A DNA stretch of 37,764 nt from a virus: IMG/VR virus record IMGVR_UViG_3300018059_000026, positions 1-37,764 of that record; one strand, given 5' to 3'. The position numbers and the translations under genes were made by a program. Below are positions 30,438-37,764 of this stretch, one piece after another (the first letter of the stretch is position 1; the number at the start of each line of letters is the position of its first letter). Below the pieces are notes generated by a model. That model was not told where the DNA came from. It did no database searches and saw only the letters and a program-made list of their open reading frames with translations.

Positions 30438-30940
30438 AAATCATTCTGGCAATCCTGGTCGCCTTCATCCTGTCACACGCACCGTGGAGACTGGCGGTCC
30501 TCGGAGTTGAAACGTTCGCGATGACCCCATCTCACACCCGCGTCGACACCGGGAACGAGAAGTACTGGGACGTCCTGCGACTTCAGTACCGGCTCGGGGC
30601 GCTCGGCTGGACGATCGAGTATGCGCCGAACCTGCAATTCAATGAACAGCAAGCGTACGGGCTCACCAGTTTCGACGGACACATCATCGTCGTCGATTCG
30701 GATCTGTCCTGGAACGGCCGGTACAGCGTGCTTCTTCACGAAGGCGGACACATTCTCGCGCCGTACTGGGCTAATCGTGGACAGGCGGAAGCGTTTGCGG
30801 AAACGGTTGCCGCACTGGCGGCGCATGACGGACTCCGGGAACACGCGAGGTACCTGTCGCTCTACAAGGAAGACTTCGTCATCGCGGTCCTGCTGAATTG
30901 GCGCGATGTATACCGCGCGGCGGCGCTCTTGAGCGAGTAA
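30434..30940 (+). CDS. membrane-anchored HExxH metalloprotease-like protein
   Basis: 168 residues, ATG in ATGA. The N-terminus is a signal or anchor (KIILAILVAFILSHAPW). SVLLHEGGHILAP gives HExxH (102-106), and AEAFAETVAALAA supplies a plausible third zinc ligand glutamate (E119 or E123). The core resembles short gluzincin-like phage proteins. An exported peptidase could act on host envelope proteins; the substrate is unknown. TAATG couples it to the endonuclease gene. Confidence 0.65.
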   Translation: MKIILAILVAFILSHAPWRLAVLGVETFAMTPSHTRVDTGNEKYWDVLRLQYRLGALGWTIEYAPNLQFNEQQAYGLTSFDGHIIVVDSDLSWNGRYSVLLHEGGHILAPYWANRGQAEAFAETVAALAAHDGLREHARYLSLYKEDFVIAVLLNWRDVYRAAALLSE

Positions 30941-31344
30941 TGAGCAAACGAACGAAACTGAACGGCGATTGGTGCGGCGGACGTGGTAACAAAAGTCCCG
31001 TCTCGCTAAAAGTGCGTCAAAAACAATGGCGGATAGGATTTAAGAATACACACCCGACGTACTATCGCTCTGTTCAGTTGAAGAAACTGTACGGGATCAC
31101 TTTAGAAGACTATGAACGATTGTTCAGAGAATGTGGTGGGTTATGTTCGGTGTGTCGTAGGCCAGAAACAATAATCGATCCACGACTGGGAAAAGTACGT
31201 GAATTGGGTGTCGATCACGATCATACGACAAACAAAGTGCGTGGACTTCTTTGTACTAGTTGTAATCGTGCGCTTGGGATGCTCAGTGATGATCCATTGA
31301 GGATTCGTGCATTAGCTTCATACGTGGAGGCGCACAGTGTCTAA
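30940..31344 (+). CDS. recombination endonuclease VII-like HNH nuclease
   Basis: 134 residues from ATG 30940 in TAATG. LKKLYGITLEDYERLFRECG then GLCSVCRRPE, VDHDHTTNKVRGLLCTSCNRALG is the T4 endonuclease VII family signature (C69, C72, D92, H93, H95, C105, C108). Such enzymes resolve branched DNA before packaging, or act as mobile nucleases. The gene is AT-richer than its neighbours and sits just before the terminase, a common site for inserted HNH genes. It overlaps the terminase by 8 bases. Confidence 0.85.
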   Translation: MSKRTKLNGDWCGGRGNKSPVSLKVRQKQWRIGFKNTHPTYYRSVQLKKLYGITLEDYERLFRECGGLCSVCRRPETIIDPRLGKVRELGVDHDHTTNKVRGLLCTSCNRALGMLSDDPLRIRALASYVEAHSV

Positions 31345-32905
31345 GCGCCTTCCGCCTCAAATCGGATTAGAAGTCAATAAGCCGCTTCTTTACAGTCCGT
31401 ACCAGCAAGAATTTCTCAAGGCGCGTCGGATGCGGTTTGCCTCGTGCTGCAAAGTGATCGGGTACTGCGGAAGCGATGGGATGTTCCGTTGCCCGAAATG
31501 TGGCCGAGCCGACAGCAATGCGGACCGGGTGTACCGCCGGCTCGGAGCCTTCGCCGGACGTCGCGGCGGCAAGTCAATCGTCGGTGCCCATGCCGCTCGT
31601 GAGGAAGTCCTAGTCCCGAACACCCTGGGCTGGATCTGCGGCCCGTCCTACAAGATTCTCCACGACGCCACGATGCCGGCATTCCTGAAACTGATCCCGC
31701 GCGAGTGGTGCGCGTCCTGGGATCAAGAACATTTGGAGTTGACCCTTGTCAATGGTGCCGTCGTCCAATTTCGTTCACTCGACGATCCGGACCGCGGACA
31801 TGCTGGTGTCGGTCTGCATTGGGTATGGATTGATGAAGCTGCGTTCGTCGCTGAATTGGCGTGGGATTACCTGCGGCCGGCTCTTACCGACTTTGGCGGC
31901 GCTGCGTTCTTTACTTCCTCCGTAGACGGGTTCGACTGGACGTACGAACGCATCGAAAAACCTGCGCTCGTCGATAAAAAACCCGGCTTCTGGGCGGCGA
32001 AGTGGCGGACGATCGACAACCCGTACATTGCGATCTTCCGGGCGAGTGAGGTTGAAGAAGCGCGGCTGACCATGCCTCCGCAGCTGTTCCGGCAGGAGTA
32101 CGAAGGCGAACGGGAGAACTTCACCGGGTCGGTGTACGGCGAGTGGATCGACAACGCGTACCTGACCGACGACGACGCGATCAAGGACTTTATTCCGGAG
32201 TGGCCGCACTTGGACGCGAGCAAGCGGGTGATCATCCCGCTCGACTCGGGCGCGGACCATCCGTTCGGCGCGACGAAGATGGTCGTCACGGAAAAAGGAA
32301 TCGTCGTCGTTGCGGATTACTTGGAGCGTCAGCGGGCGGTCAGTGCGCACTTGATCGCCATTAGGACACAATTTCAACCTCCGGCCGAGACGCTCTGGTG
32401 TGCGAACAAGAACGAGGCCCAACTTCGGCTCGAATTTGCCGCGCATTCGATTCTCGTCGCACCCGCGGAAAACGATCAGATGGCCGGCATTCAGCGTGTC
32501 CTGTCGTGGCTCTATACCGGTCAGCTGAAGATCGCGTATCCGGCTCGTCGCACCTTCGATCAGATGAAGCAGTTGCGGTTTTCGCCGCGAAACACCGGGA
32601 AAGACGGTGAGAAGAACGAGAAGGAAAAAGTTTTCAAGCTGAAAGACGAACTACCCGACTGCGTTCGGTACGGGTTGATGACGTGGCCGTCATTGCCGAA
32701 GATCCCCGACGCGGTCCTGTCCCGCAGTCTCGCCGGCATGGACGAAAAAACGAAGTGGGAACTCGAAAAGCTGCGGAAGTTCCACGACAACGAACACAAC
32801 AACCGGGATCTGACGCCCGCGAACGACGAATACCCGACCGGGAACTTCTACGGAGTCGCGGAGGGCGCGATCGGCACGCAGGACAATTTCTATCAATACG
32901 CGTAA
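31337..32905 (+). CDS. terL: terminase large subunit, with inserted Cys cluster
   Basis: 522 residues, GTG at 31337 after GGAGG. YSPYQQEFLKA is the adenine-binding Q motif, AGRRGGKS (to S80) is Walker A, HWVWIDEAAF (D166-E167) Walker B, and VIIPLDSGAD (D303) begins the RNase H-like nuclease domain. Between Q motif and Walker A lie C37, C38, C44, C52 and C55 (FRCPKCGRAD), a zinc-ribbon-like insertion not normal for this family. It packages DNA into proheads with the portal encoded downstream. Confidence 0.93.
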   Translation: MSKRLPPQIGLEVNKPLLYSPYQQEFLKARRMRFASCCKVIGYCGSDGMFRCPKCGRADSNADRVYRRLGAFAGRRGGKSIVGAHAAREEVLVPNTLGWICGPSYKILHDATMPAFLKLIPREWCASWDQEHLELTLVNGAVVQFRSLDDPDRGHAGVGLHWVWIDEAAFVAELAWDYLRPALTDFGGAAFFTSSVDGFDWTYERIEKPALVDKKPGFWAAKWRTIDNPYIAIFRASEVEEARLTMPPQLFRQEYEGERENFTGSVYGEWIDNAYLTDDDAIKDFIPEWPHLDASKRVIIPLDSGADHPFGATKMVVTEKGIVVVADYLERQRAVSAHLIAIRTQFQPPAETLWCANKNEAQLRLEFAAHSILVAPAENDQMAGIQRVLSWLYTGQLKIAYPARRTFDQMKQLRFSPRNTGKDGEKNEKEKVFKLKDELPDCVRYGLMTWPSLPKIPDAVLSRSLAGMDEKTKWELEKLRKFHDNEHNNRDLTPANDEYPTGNFYGVAEGAIGTQDNFYQYA

Positions 32906-32915
32906 GGGGGATGGT

Positions 32916-33329
32916 ATGTGGATCAGCAAAGCACACGCGAAGGTACTCGACAACATTATTCACGAACAGAAGGATGAAATGTCGCGACTTCGATCGGACA
33001 TTATCGATTTCAGGATCAAGGACGGTGTCGCGGGTGCGGTCCTGATCGAGAAAGTCACGCAGAAGGCGAAGGACGACATCACGATCGACTGGATGCGTCA
33101 CCGGATCAACGCGCTCGAAAAAGAAAAGGCATCGCTGTTGGTTGCGCGAGGGATCGCCGTCAGCGTTCCGGAGATCGTGATAGCCCGTCCAGGGACCATG
33201 TCCGCGCCTCCGGAGTTCGGATCGATGCCGACGTTTGAAGATGTCGGCGACGACGCGGCAAAGAAGTTCGGGCTCGCGCACGACGAAGAAGGACATCTGG
33301 TCCTTGGAATGCCTGAAAGCCTCAAATAG
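32916..33329 (+). CDS. hypothetical coiled-coil protein between terminase and portal, 137 aa
   Basis: ATG at 32916 after GGGGGATG. Helical first half (HAKVLDNIIHEQKDEMSRLR, HRINALEKEKASLL) with coiled-coil character, then a Pro-containing tail ending HDEEGHLVLGMPES. By position a head-assembly accessory protein, but no family is recognised. Confidence 0.65.
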   Translation: MWISKAHAKVLDNIIHEQKDEMSRLRSDIIDFRIKDGVAGAVLIEKVTQKAKDDITIDWMRHRINALEKEKASLLVARGIAVSVPEIVIARPGTMSAPPEFGSMPTFEDVGDDAAKKFGLAHDEEGHLVLGMPESLK

Positions 33330-33344
33330 TTAGAGGGTACATAC

Positions 33345-35696
33345 ATGTTTCCGTTGAAACCTCCTCCGATCAGTACCACTCCTGGAACTCCGGTTCCGGG
33401 CGGCACAGGGCCGACACTCCTGCAAAACGCACCGACGTATCAAGATCCGCAGCTGCTCGACATGTTCACGCGCTGGAAGCGGGAGAGCTTCGATCAGCGT
33501 TGGGTCTACGAACGTCAGTGGATGCGGAACGTGTTTTACATCCTCAATCGTCAGTGGATCTACTTCGACAGCAAGCGCGGTCAGTGGCAGGACAAACGAC
33601 TGGCCCGCTGGATCCCCCGCCCAGTCACGAACATTCTCAAGGACGGCGTCCAAACCGTCCGCTCGAACTTTGCCGCGATCAACTACGGGGCGACGGCTCG
33701 ACCTGTTGGTGAAGACAACAAGAACGTCGTCACAGCCGGCGTGTCGGATGACTACTTGCCGATCCTCTACGGCGAACACCAGATGGATTCGGTCTACAAC
33801 GAAGGCGATTTCTGGTTGCTCGTCACGGGGAATATGTGGCTGCATACCGCAGTCAACCACGATCGCAAAAACGGGATGCTGACGATTCGTCACGAGACGT
33901 GCGTCAAGTGTCAGCAAACGTACTCCGAAGTCGAGATCAAGGATGCGGGTCAGAAGTGTCCGTCGTGTGGCGCGAACGCATTCATGCCGGCGATGAATCC
34001 CGATGGATCGCCGATGGTTGAACGCCGTCCGTTGCCGAAGGGGATGACGATGGCGTTGTCGCCGTTCGAGATTGCGTTCCCGCTCGTGTACGAACGCTAC
34101 GATCTGGCTCCGTACACGATCCGGATGCGGTGGAGAGACAAAAGCTATTACGAACAGGATGCCGAACTCTCCCAGTACGTGAATCGAATCCCCTGGTCGA
34201 AGACACCCGCGGAACGGACGATGCAGATTTTCAAGTCGCTGCCGTTCCAAAACGATCTCGGTGTGTCCGCGCCGTTCTTCGGCTCGGGCGGGTCGAATAC
34301 CGAAAGTGACGGCGTCGTTGAGTACGACGTGTGGATCAAACCATGCGACGAATTCCCGGATGGTCAGGTCATCCGGTTCGCCGGCGATCAAAACCCGATC
34401 GTCATTCATTCCGAAAAAGAATCGTTGCCGGGACCGTTGCCGTACCACTCGGGTGACGGGAATCCGCTGTTCACGTTTCATCATGCTCGATACGAACACG
34501 TCGGCGGGCGTCCGCTCGGCTCCGCGATGATCGATCCCGCGGTCGGGAAACAGGATCAACTCAATCAACTCGATTCTCACATGCTGATGATTATCGGCCG
34601 TATGGCGAACCCGGTCTGGCTGGAGCCGAAAGGCGCGGAGGTTGAGAAGTTCACGGGTGAACCCGGATTAGTCGTGAAGTGGAATCCGCTGGTTGCGGGT
34701 GGCAACGCGAAACCGGAACGCATCCCCGGCGAAGGGATCAATTCCTCGGTGTTTCAGTACCGGCAGATCATCAAGGACGAGGCTCAGGATCTCATGGGCA
34801 CGTACGACATCTTGAAAGGCCAGAAACCGGCTGGCGTCGAAGCGTACGCGGCGTTGAATCTCCTCCTCGAACGTGGTCAAGCGAAACACGCGTCCGCGTT
34901 CAAGGAACGTGCGGCTGCTCATCGCGGTTGGGCGGGCGATGCGTTGTCGATTGAACAGGAGTTCGGCGAAGAGACACGAATCCGTGCGCGCATGATGCCG
35001 AACAAAGGTTGGGCGTTCGACACGTTCAAGAAAGCTGATCTGAAAGGCTCCATTGAGATCCTGATTGAAGACGGGACGTCGACGCCGAAAACAAATCTCG
35101 GCGAGCGCGCGAACATCGATCACTTGAACACACTGGGCCTGATCGATCCGACCGACGAAGATCAGAAGCGGAAAATTTTCGAGAAGTTCGGTGAATCCGA
35201 ATTACTGCCAGAGATCGACGCGCAAGTACAGGAAGCCTGGATGAACATGGACAAGTTCGAGAAGTTCATGAACGACCCGGCCGCGATTCAGGAAGCGGCG
35301 ACACTCGGGAAACCTCCGCTCATGTACAAACGCTGGTACAACCCGGCGATTCATCGCAAGGAACTGATCAAGTGGGCGCTCAGTGACCGCGGACGTCAGG
35401 TGTTCGCCAAGTCCCCGGCTGCGGAAGGGCTAGTCGACGCGTACCTGTTGTCAATCGACCTTGCCCTAGCTCAAGTGCAGATGGGCATCATCGACGCGGA
35501 CGGGATCATGGTCCCGACAGCACCGCAAGGTCAACCCGGACAAGGGAATACAGGATCCGCTCCAGGAAAAGCAGGCGGGAAGCCGGGTGCTCCACCTGAA
35601 GCACAGGGCGGTGCTGGTAGAGGTTCGGCGATGCGGAATTCGAACGCCAACGCGGGCGGGACAGCTGCCGCGAATCCGCAACAACCACAACAGTAA
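33345..35696 (+). CDS. portal protein with internal zinc ribbon
   Basis: 783 residues. Typical P22-like portal elements: N-terminal YERQWMRNVFYILNRQW, RWIPRPVTNILKDGVQTV, GNMWLHTAVN, FHHARYEHVGGRPLGSAMID with PAVGKQDQLNQLDS, and the long stem/crown helices. Residues 186-208 carry CVKC...CPSC, a zinc ribbon inside the clip/wing region, present in some phage portals. The last 60 residues are Gly/Pro/Gln-rich. It forms the dodecameric ring at one capsid vertex. Confidence 0.88.
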   Translation: MFPLKPPPISTTPGTPVPGGTGPTLLQNAPTYQDPQLLDMFTRWKRESFDQRWVYERQWMRNVFYILNRQWIYFDSKRGQWQDKRLARWIPRPVTNILKDGVQTVRSNFAAINYGATARPVGEDNKNVVTAGVSDDYLPILYGEHQMDSVYNEGDFWLLVTGNMWLHTAVNHDRKNGMLTIRHETCVKCQQTYSEVEIKDAGQKCPSCGANAFMPAMNPDGSPMVERRPLPKGMTMALSPFEIAFPLVYERYDLAPYTIRMRWRDKSYYEQDAELSQYVNRIPWSKTPAERTMQIFKSLPFQNDLGVSAPFFGSGGSNTESDGVVEYDVWIKPCDEFPDGQVIRFAGDQNPIVIHSEKESLPGPLPYHSGDGNPLFTFHHARYEHVGGRPLGSAMIDPAVGKQDQLNQLDSHMLMIIGRMANPVWLEPKGAEVEKFTGEPGLVVKWNPLVAGGNAKPERIPGEGINSSVFQYRQIIKDEAQDLMGTYDILKGQKPAGVEAYAALNLLLERGQAKHASAFKERAAAHRGWAGDALSIEQEFGEETRIRARMMPNKGWAFDTFKKADLKGSIEILIEDGTSTPKTNLGERANIDHLNTLGLIDPTDEDQKRKIFEKFGESELLPEIDAQVQEAWMNMDKFEKFMNDPAAIQEAATLGKPPLMYKRWYNPAIHRKELIKWALSDRGRQVFAKSPAAEGLVDAYLLSIDLALAQVQMGIIDADGIMVPTAPQGQPGQGNTGSAPGKAGGKPGAPPEAQGGAGRGSAMRNSNANAGGTAAANPQQPQQ

Positions 35697-35722
35697 GTAG
35701 ATTTTCGGGGTGTGTAGTGAAT

Positions 35723-35739
35723 CAGTGAATGATTCACTG
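35723..35739. promoter_or_regulatory. operator-like repeat, copy 7, perfect 17-bp palindrome
   Basis: CAGTGAATGATTCACTG is its own reverse complement around a central G. A further half AGTGAATCA starts just upstream (35716). It directly abuts the TTGACA box at 35740. Confidence 0.7.
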
Positions 35740-35769
35740 TTGACACCGAGGCAAGTCTCGTGCCAATAT
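35740..35769 (+). promoter_or_regulatory. sigma70-like promoter for scaffold and capsid
   Basis: TTGACA (35740-35745), 18 bases, then CAATAT (35764-35769), about 70 bases upstream of the scaffold ATG. The -35 is consensus and the -10 is weak (3 of 6). The operator copy 7 touches the -35 box, so binding would block RNA polymerase. Confidence 0.5.
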
Positions 35770-35837
35770 CTCTCGTATGCAAGTTTCGTTCCACGTCATT
35801 GGTTCGCGGACCTAACCCGCGCTAAAAAAGGTACCTT

Positions 35838-36803
35838 ATGACTCTCAGCAGAAATTCTCGTTGGTTCCACGAAGCAATCACGTCCGGATGGTCCGGCTAT
35901 TATTTCGAGGATCCCGCGAATCCCGGCACGGCAGCACCCGGAGCACCCGCAGCGGCAGGTACCCCCGGATCGCCCGCCGTCGCCGCAGTCCCCGGTACGC
36001 CGGGTTCACCCGCAGCAGGCGATCCAGGTACAGCACGGACCGGCGCGGCAGCAACCGGGTTTACGTACCAGGAGGACCGCTCGAAGTGGATTCCCCCGCA
36101 CCGTTTGAATGAAGTATCGACCGCCCGTACCACGGCGGAACAGCGCGCGACGACACTCACCGCAGAACTCGCCGCAGCCAAAGCGCAAGTTGCCGCCCTA
36201 GCCGGCGTCAATCCGCAAGACCCCCAGGCGATGAAGTCGCAGGAAGTCAAGGCTGCGTTCGAGCAACTGTTCCCGCACTTGAAGCCGTTGCTCTCAATGT
36301 CCGCGGAACAGATCGAGGCACTGACGAGAACCCCCGATGCCGCGCACCGTGCGACGCAGAACGAACTGCGTCAATGGCAGCGACACGGGAATCAGCAGAT
36401 GGCAACCGTGTACGCCGACGTCGCGGAGGCGATGGGCGTCGAGAAGCTGGACGCAGACGCGCAAAGCGATCTGAAAGACAGCTTCACGAAATGGTTGAAG
36501 TCGAAGGCCGGTCAAGAACTCCAAGCTAGCAATGGCGAAGAGTCCGCGACGATCACTCGCTACGAAGAGGGTGATGCGACCTTGCTGAAAGAGTTCGCCA
36601 CGGCCTACACGAAACGCTGGGTGGAACCCGCGCGCCGAACCGCAACCAGTTTGCAAATCCCGCGAACCCGACCGACGCCGAACTCACAGGGTCGAACACA
36701 AGTCACGACCGTTCAGCGTCCGGAGAAGTTCGCTTCTCTCGATGACCGACTCGACTACGCCGCGAAACTGGCGAAAGAACGCGGCGTGCAGTTCGGTCAG
36801 TAA
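35838..36803 (+). CDS. capsid scaffolding protein candidate
   Basis: 321 residues. Residues about 30-75 are Ala/Gly/Pro-rich with collagen-like GTPGSP repeats. Residues 85-125 form a coiled coil (RLNEVSTARTTAEQRATTLT, ELAAAKAQVAALAG), followed by charged helices and a Gln/Thr-rich C-terminus ending FASLDDRLDYAAKLAKERG. The composition and position between portal and major capsid match scaffold proteins, which guide prohead assembly and then leave. Confidence 0.75.
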   Translation: MTLSRNSRWFHEAITSGWSGYYFEDPANPGTAAPGAPAAAGTPGSPAVAAVPGTPGSPAAGDPGTARTGAAATGFTYQEDRSKWIPPHRLNEVSTARTTAEQRATTLTAELAAAKAQVAALAGVNPQDPQAMKSQEVKAAFEQLFPHLKPLLSMSAEQIEALTRTPDAAHRATQNELRQWQRHGNQQMATVYADVAEAMGVEKLDADAQSDLKDSFTKWLKSKAGQELQASNGEESATITRYEEGDATLLKEFATAYTKRWVEPARRTATSLQIPRTRPTPNSQGRTQVTTVQRPEKFASLDDRLDYAAKLAKERGVQFGQ

Positions 36804-36819
36804 AGAACAGGACAGACCG

Positions 36820-37764
36820 ATGAAAGGCTTTTCTCTTATCCCGTTCGTGTTGACGCAGAGCCCTGACGGGTATCTGCACGTCGGCGCGGACTCGACCGCG
36901 GTGTTCGGGCTCTACAAGGATGTCTTCGAGGAAGGCATCGCGGAGGGTGTCAACAACTCGAATCCGTTGCAGGACATTTTCAAGCCGACGAAGGTCGACT
37001 ACAAGGGCGGCAAGGGGCACACGTTCGAGGCGCACGTTGGACGGAACCCGTCGCCGATGTTCGTGTCGGAAGACGGCGCATTCGCGGGTGCGGGTGCTCA
37101 GCGGCACATCAACGGGACGGTCAACGTCCGCAAGATGATGGCGCGGTTGAGGCTCACGCAGGAAGCGATGGATGACAGCGTGTCGTCCGAAGCGTCGTGG
37201 AAGTCGTCGAAGAAAGACGAAATGACCCGCATCATCGATGACATTGCGAAACGCGAAGAGTTCGCGCTGTCGACCGATGGTAAAGGCGTCTTCTGTCTGC
37301 TTCAGGGCGATCCCGGTACGTCGTCCACCACGATCGAAGTCGACTCCCCCGGCAACATCGCCGGCTCGTCCTTCGGCAATCGGTTCTTACAGAAGGGCAT
37401 GTTCCTCGCCGCGATCAACCCGGCGTCGGGGACGATTCGCGCGGGCATCTCCAAGGTTGTCGACGTCAACGAGGACGGGACCGACTACACGGCCGCAGCG
37501 GTCACGGATACCGATTGGGCGGACAACGACTATCTCGTGCAGGCGGCGAATGGATCAGTCACCGATACCCTCGATACCGCCTACAACAAGGCGTATCACG
37601 GGCTCCCCTCGCTGATCGACGACGGAACCAACTGGGCGACGTACTTCGAGATTCAGCGGTCGCTGGCTCCGTCGTACAAGTCCTACGTGGTCAGTTCCGC
37701 TGGTGCGCTCGCCACGGATGCCATGCAACGGACCGCGGACGTGCTGTACCAGAAGCTCGGCGGC
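36820..37764 (+). CDS. major capsid protein (HK97-fold), 3' end beyond window
   Basis: The frame from ATG 36820 is open to the window edge, 315 codons without a stop. It begins MKGFSLIPFVLTQSPDGYL and includes GKGHTFEAHVGRNPSPMFVS, MMARLRLTQEAMDDSV, IIDDIAKREEFALSTDGKG and SLAPSYKSYVVS. The N-arm, the long helix (EASWKSSKKDEMTRII) and beta-rich remainder are typical of an HK97-like coat protein, as is the position after the scaffold. The protein is incomplete here. Confidence 0.85.
   Translation, partial: MKGFSLIPFVLTQSPDGYLHVGADSTAVFGLYKDVFEEGIAEGVNNSNPLQDIFKPTKVDYKGGKGHTFEAHVGRNPSPMFVSEDGAFAGAGAQRHINGTVNVRKMMARLRLTQEAMDDSVSSEASWKSSKKDEMTRIIDDIAKREEFALSTDGKGVFCLLQGDPGTSSTTIEVDSPGNIAGSSFGNRFLQKGMFLAAINPASGTIRAGISKVVDVNEDGTDYTAAAVTDTDWADNDYLVQAANGSVTDTLDTAYNKAYHGLPSLIDDGTNWATYFEIQRSLAPSYKSYVVSSAGALATDAMQRTADVLYQKLGG

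Noticed and set aside
33330-34580. 416-codon antisense frame opposite the portal gene
   Set aside because: The portal motifs on the + strand are clear, and the antisense product is an Arg/Val/Asp-rich shadow without any recognisable domain.

Overview
This window is part of the genome of a temperate tailed double-stranded DNA phage or prophage (Caudoviricetes). The evidence is a tyrosine integrase beside a candidate attP, a DNA replication and recombination operon, and a run from terminase through portal and scaffold to the major capsid protein. The window starts inside one gene and ends inside the capsid gene, so it is a segment of a larger genome. Most tail genes would lie beyond the right edge. 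The attP core matches the 3' end of a bacterial initiator tRNA gene, so the host is a bacterium. Base composition is moderately GC-rich. The Cys-rich N-terminus of the integrase reminded me of integrases seen in Acidobacteria, but I do not claim a host.

Layout. (1) 1-2638, rightward: end of a late gene, a two-TM protein (holin candidate), two small proteins, a tail-fibre-like protein and an M15 endolysin. (2) 2717-6432, rightward accessory block: metallophosphoesterase, secreted Pro-Val/coiled-coil protein, SPFH/band-7 protein, a dATP/dGTP diphosphohydrolase-like protein, a nucleoside deoxyribosyltransferase-like protein and two small membrane proteins. (3) 6433-8218, integration module: candidate attP, a small gene, the integrase, and an excisionase-like HTH gene antisense to the integrase 3' end. 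(4) 8211-23627, leftward early operon of about 15 kb with many ATGA, GTGA, TGATG or TAATG overlaps. It encodes an SPO1-type UDG-like/exonuclease/polymerase fusion, an ERCC4-type nuclease, an adenine methyltransferase, a RecA-like ATPase, a nucleotidyltransferase, a MazG-like protein, a PD-(D/E)XK nuclease, an XPD/DinG-like helicase, an HNH endonuclease and many small proteins. (5) 23717-24902, control region: a winged-helix regulator, a KGG protein and about 470 bp of repeat-rich DNA. (6) 24903-27425, rightward: DUF932 protein and small unknowns. (7) 27426-28268, a palindrome-rich non-coding stretch. (8) 28269-37764: a leftward zinc-ribbon protein, then terminase small subunit candidate, DUF1353, several accessory proteins (RapZ-C-like, HExxH metalloprotease, endonuclease VII), terminase large subunit, portal, scaffold and major capsid.

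Two genome-wide signals cut across the genes. A 14-17 bp element with core ATGATTCACTGA occurs seven times, only in or at the edge of gaps between genes. One copy is a perfect 17-bp palindrome abutting a TTGACA box. This resembles a dispersed operator ('stoperator') system. Separately, the palindrome GGTACC is strongly over-represented (about 64 copies by eye against roughly 12 expected from composition) and is almost absent from the terminase-portal-capsid stretch.

The leftward operon looks like a self-contained replication and recombination module. The diphosphohydrolase-like, deoxyribosyltransferase-like and MazG-like proteins, together with a polymerase whose family includes that of the hydroxymethyluracil phage SPO1, suggest manipulation of the dNTP pool and possibly a non-standard base. 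That last step is inference.
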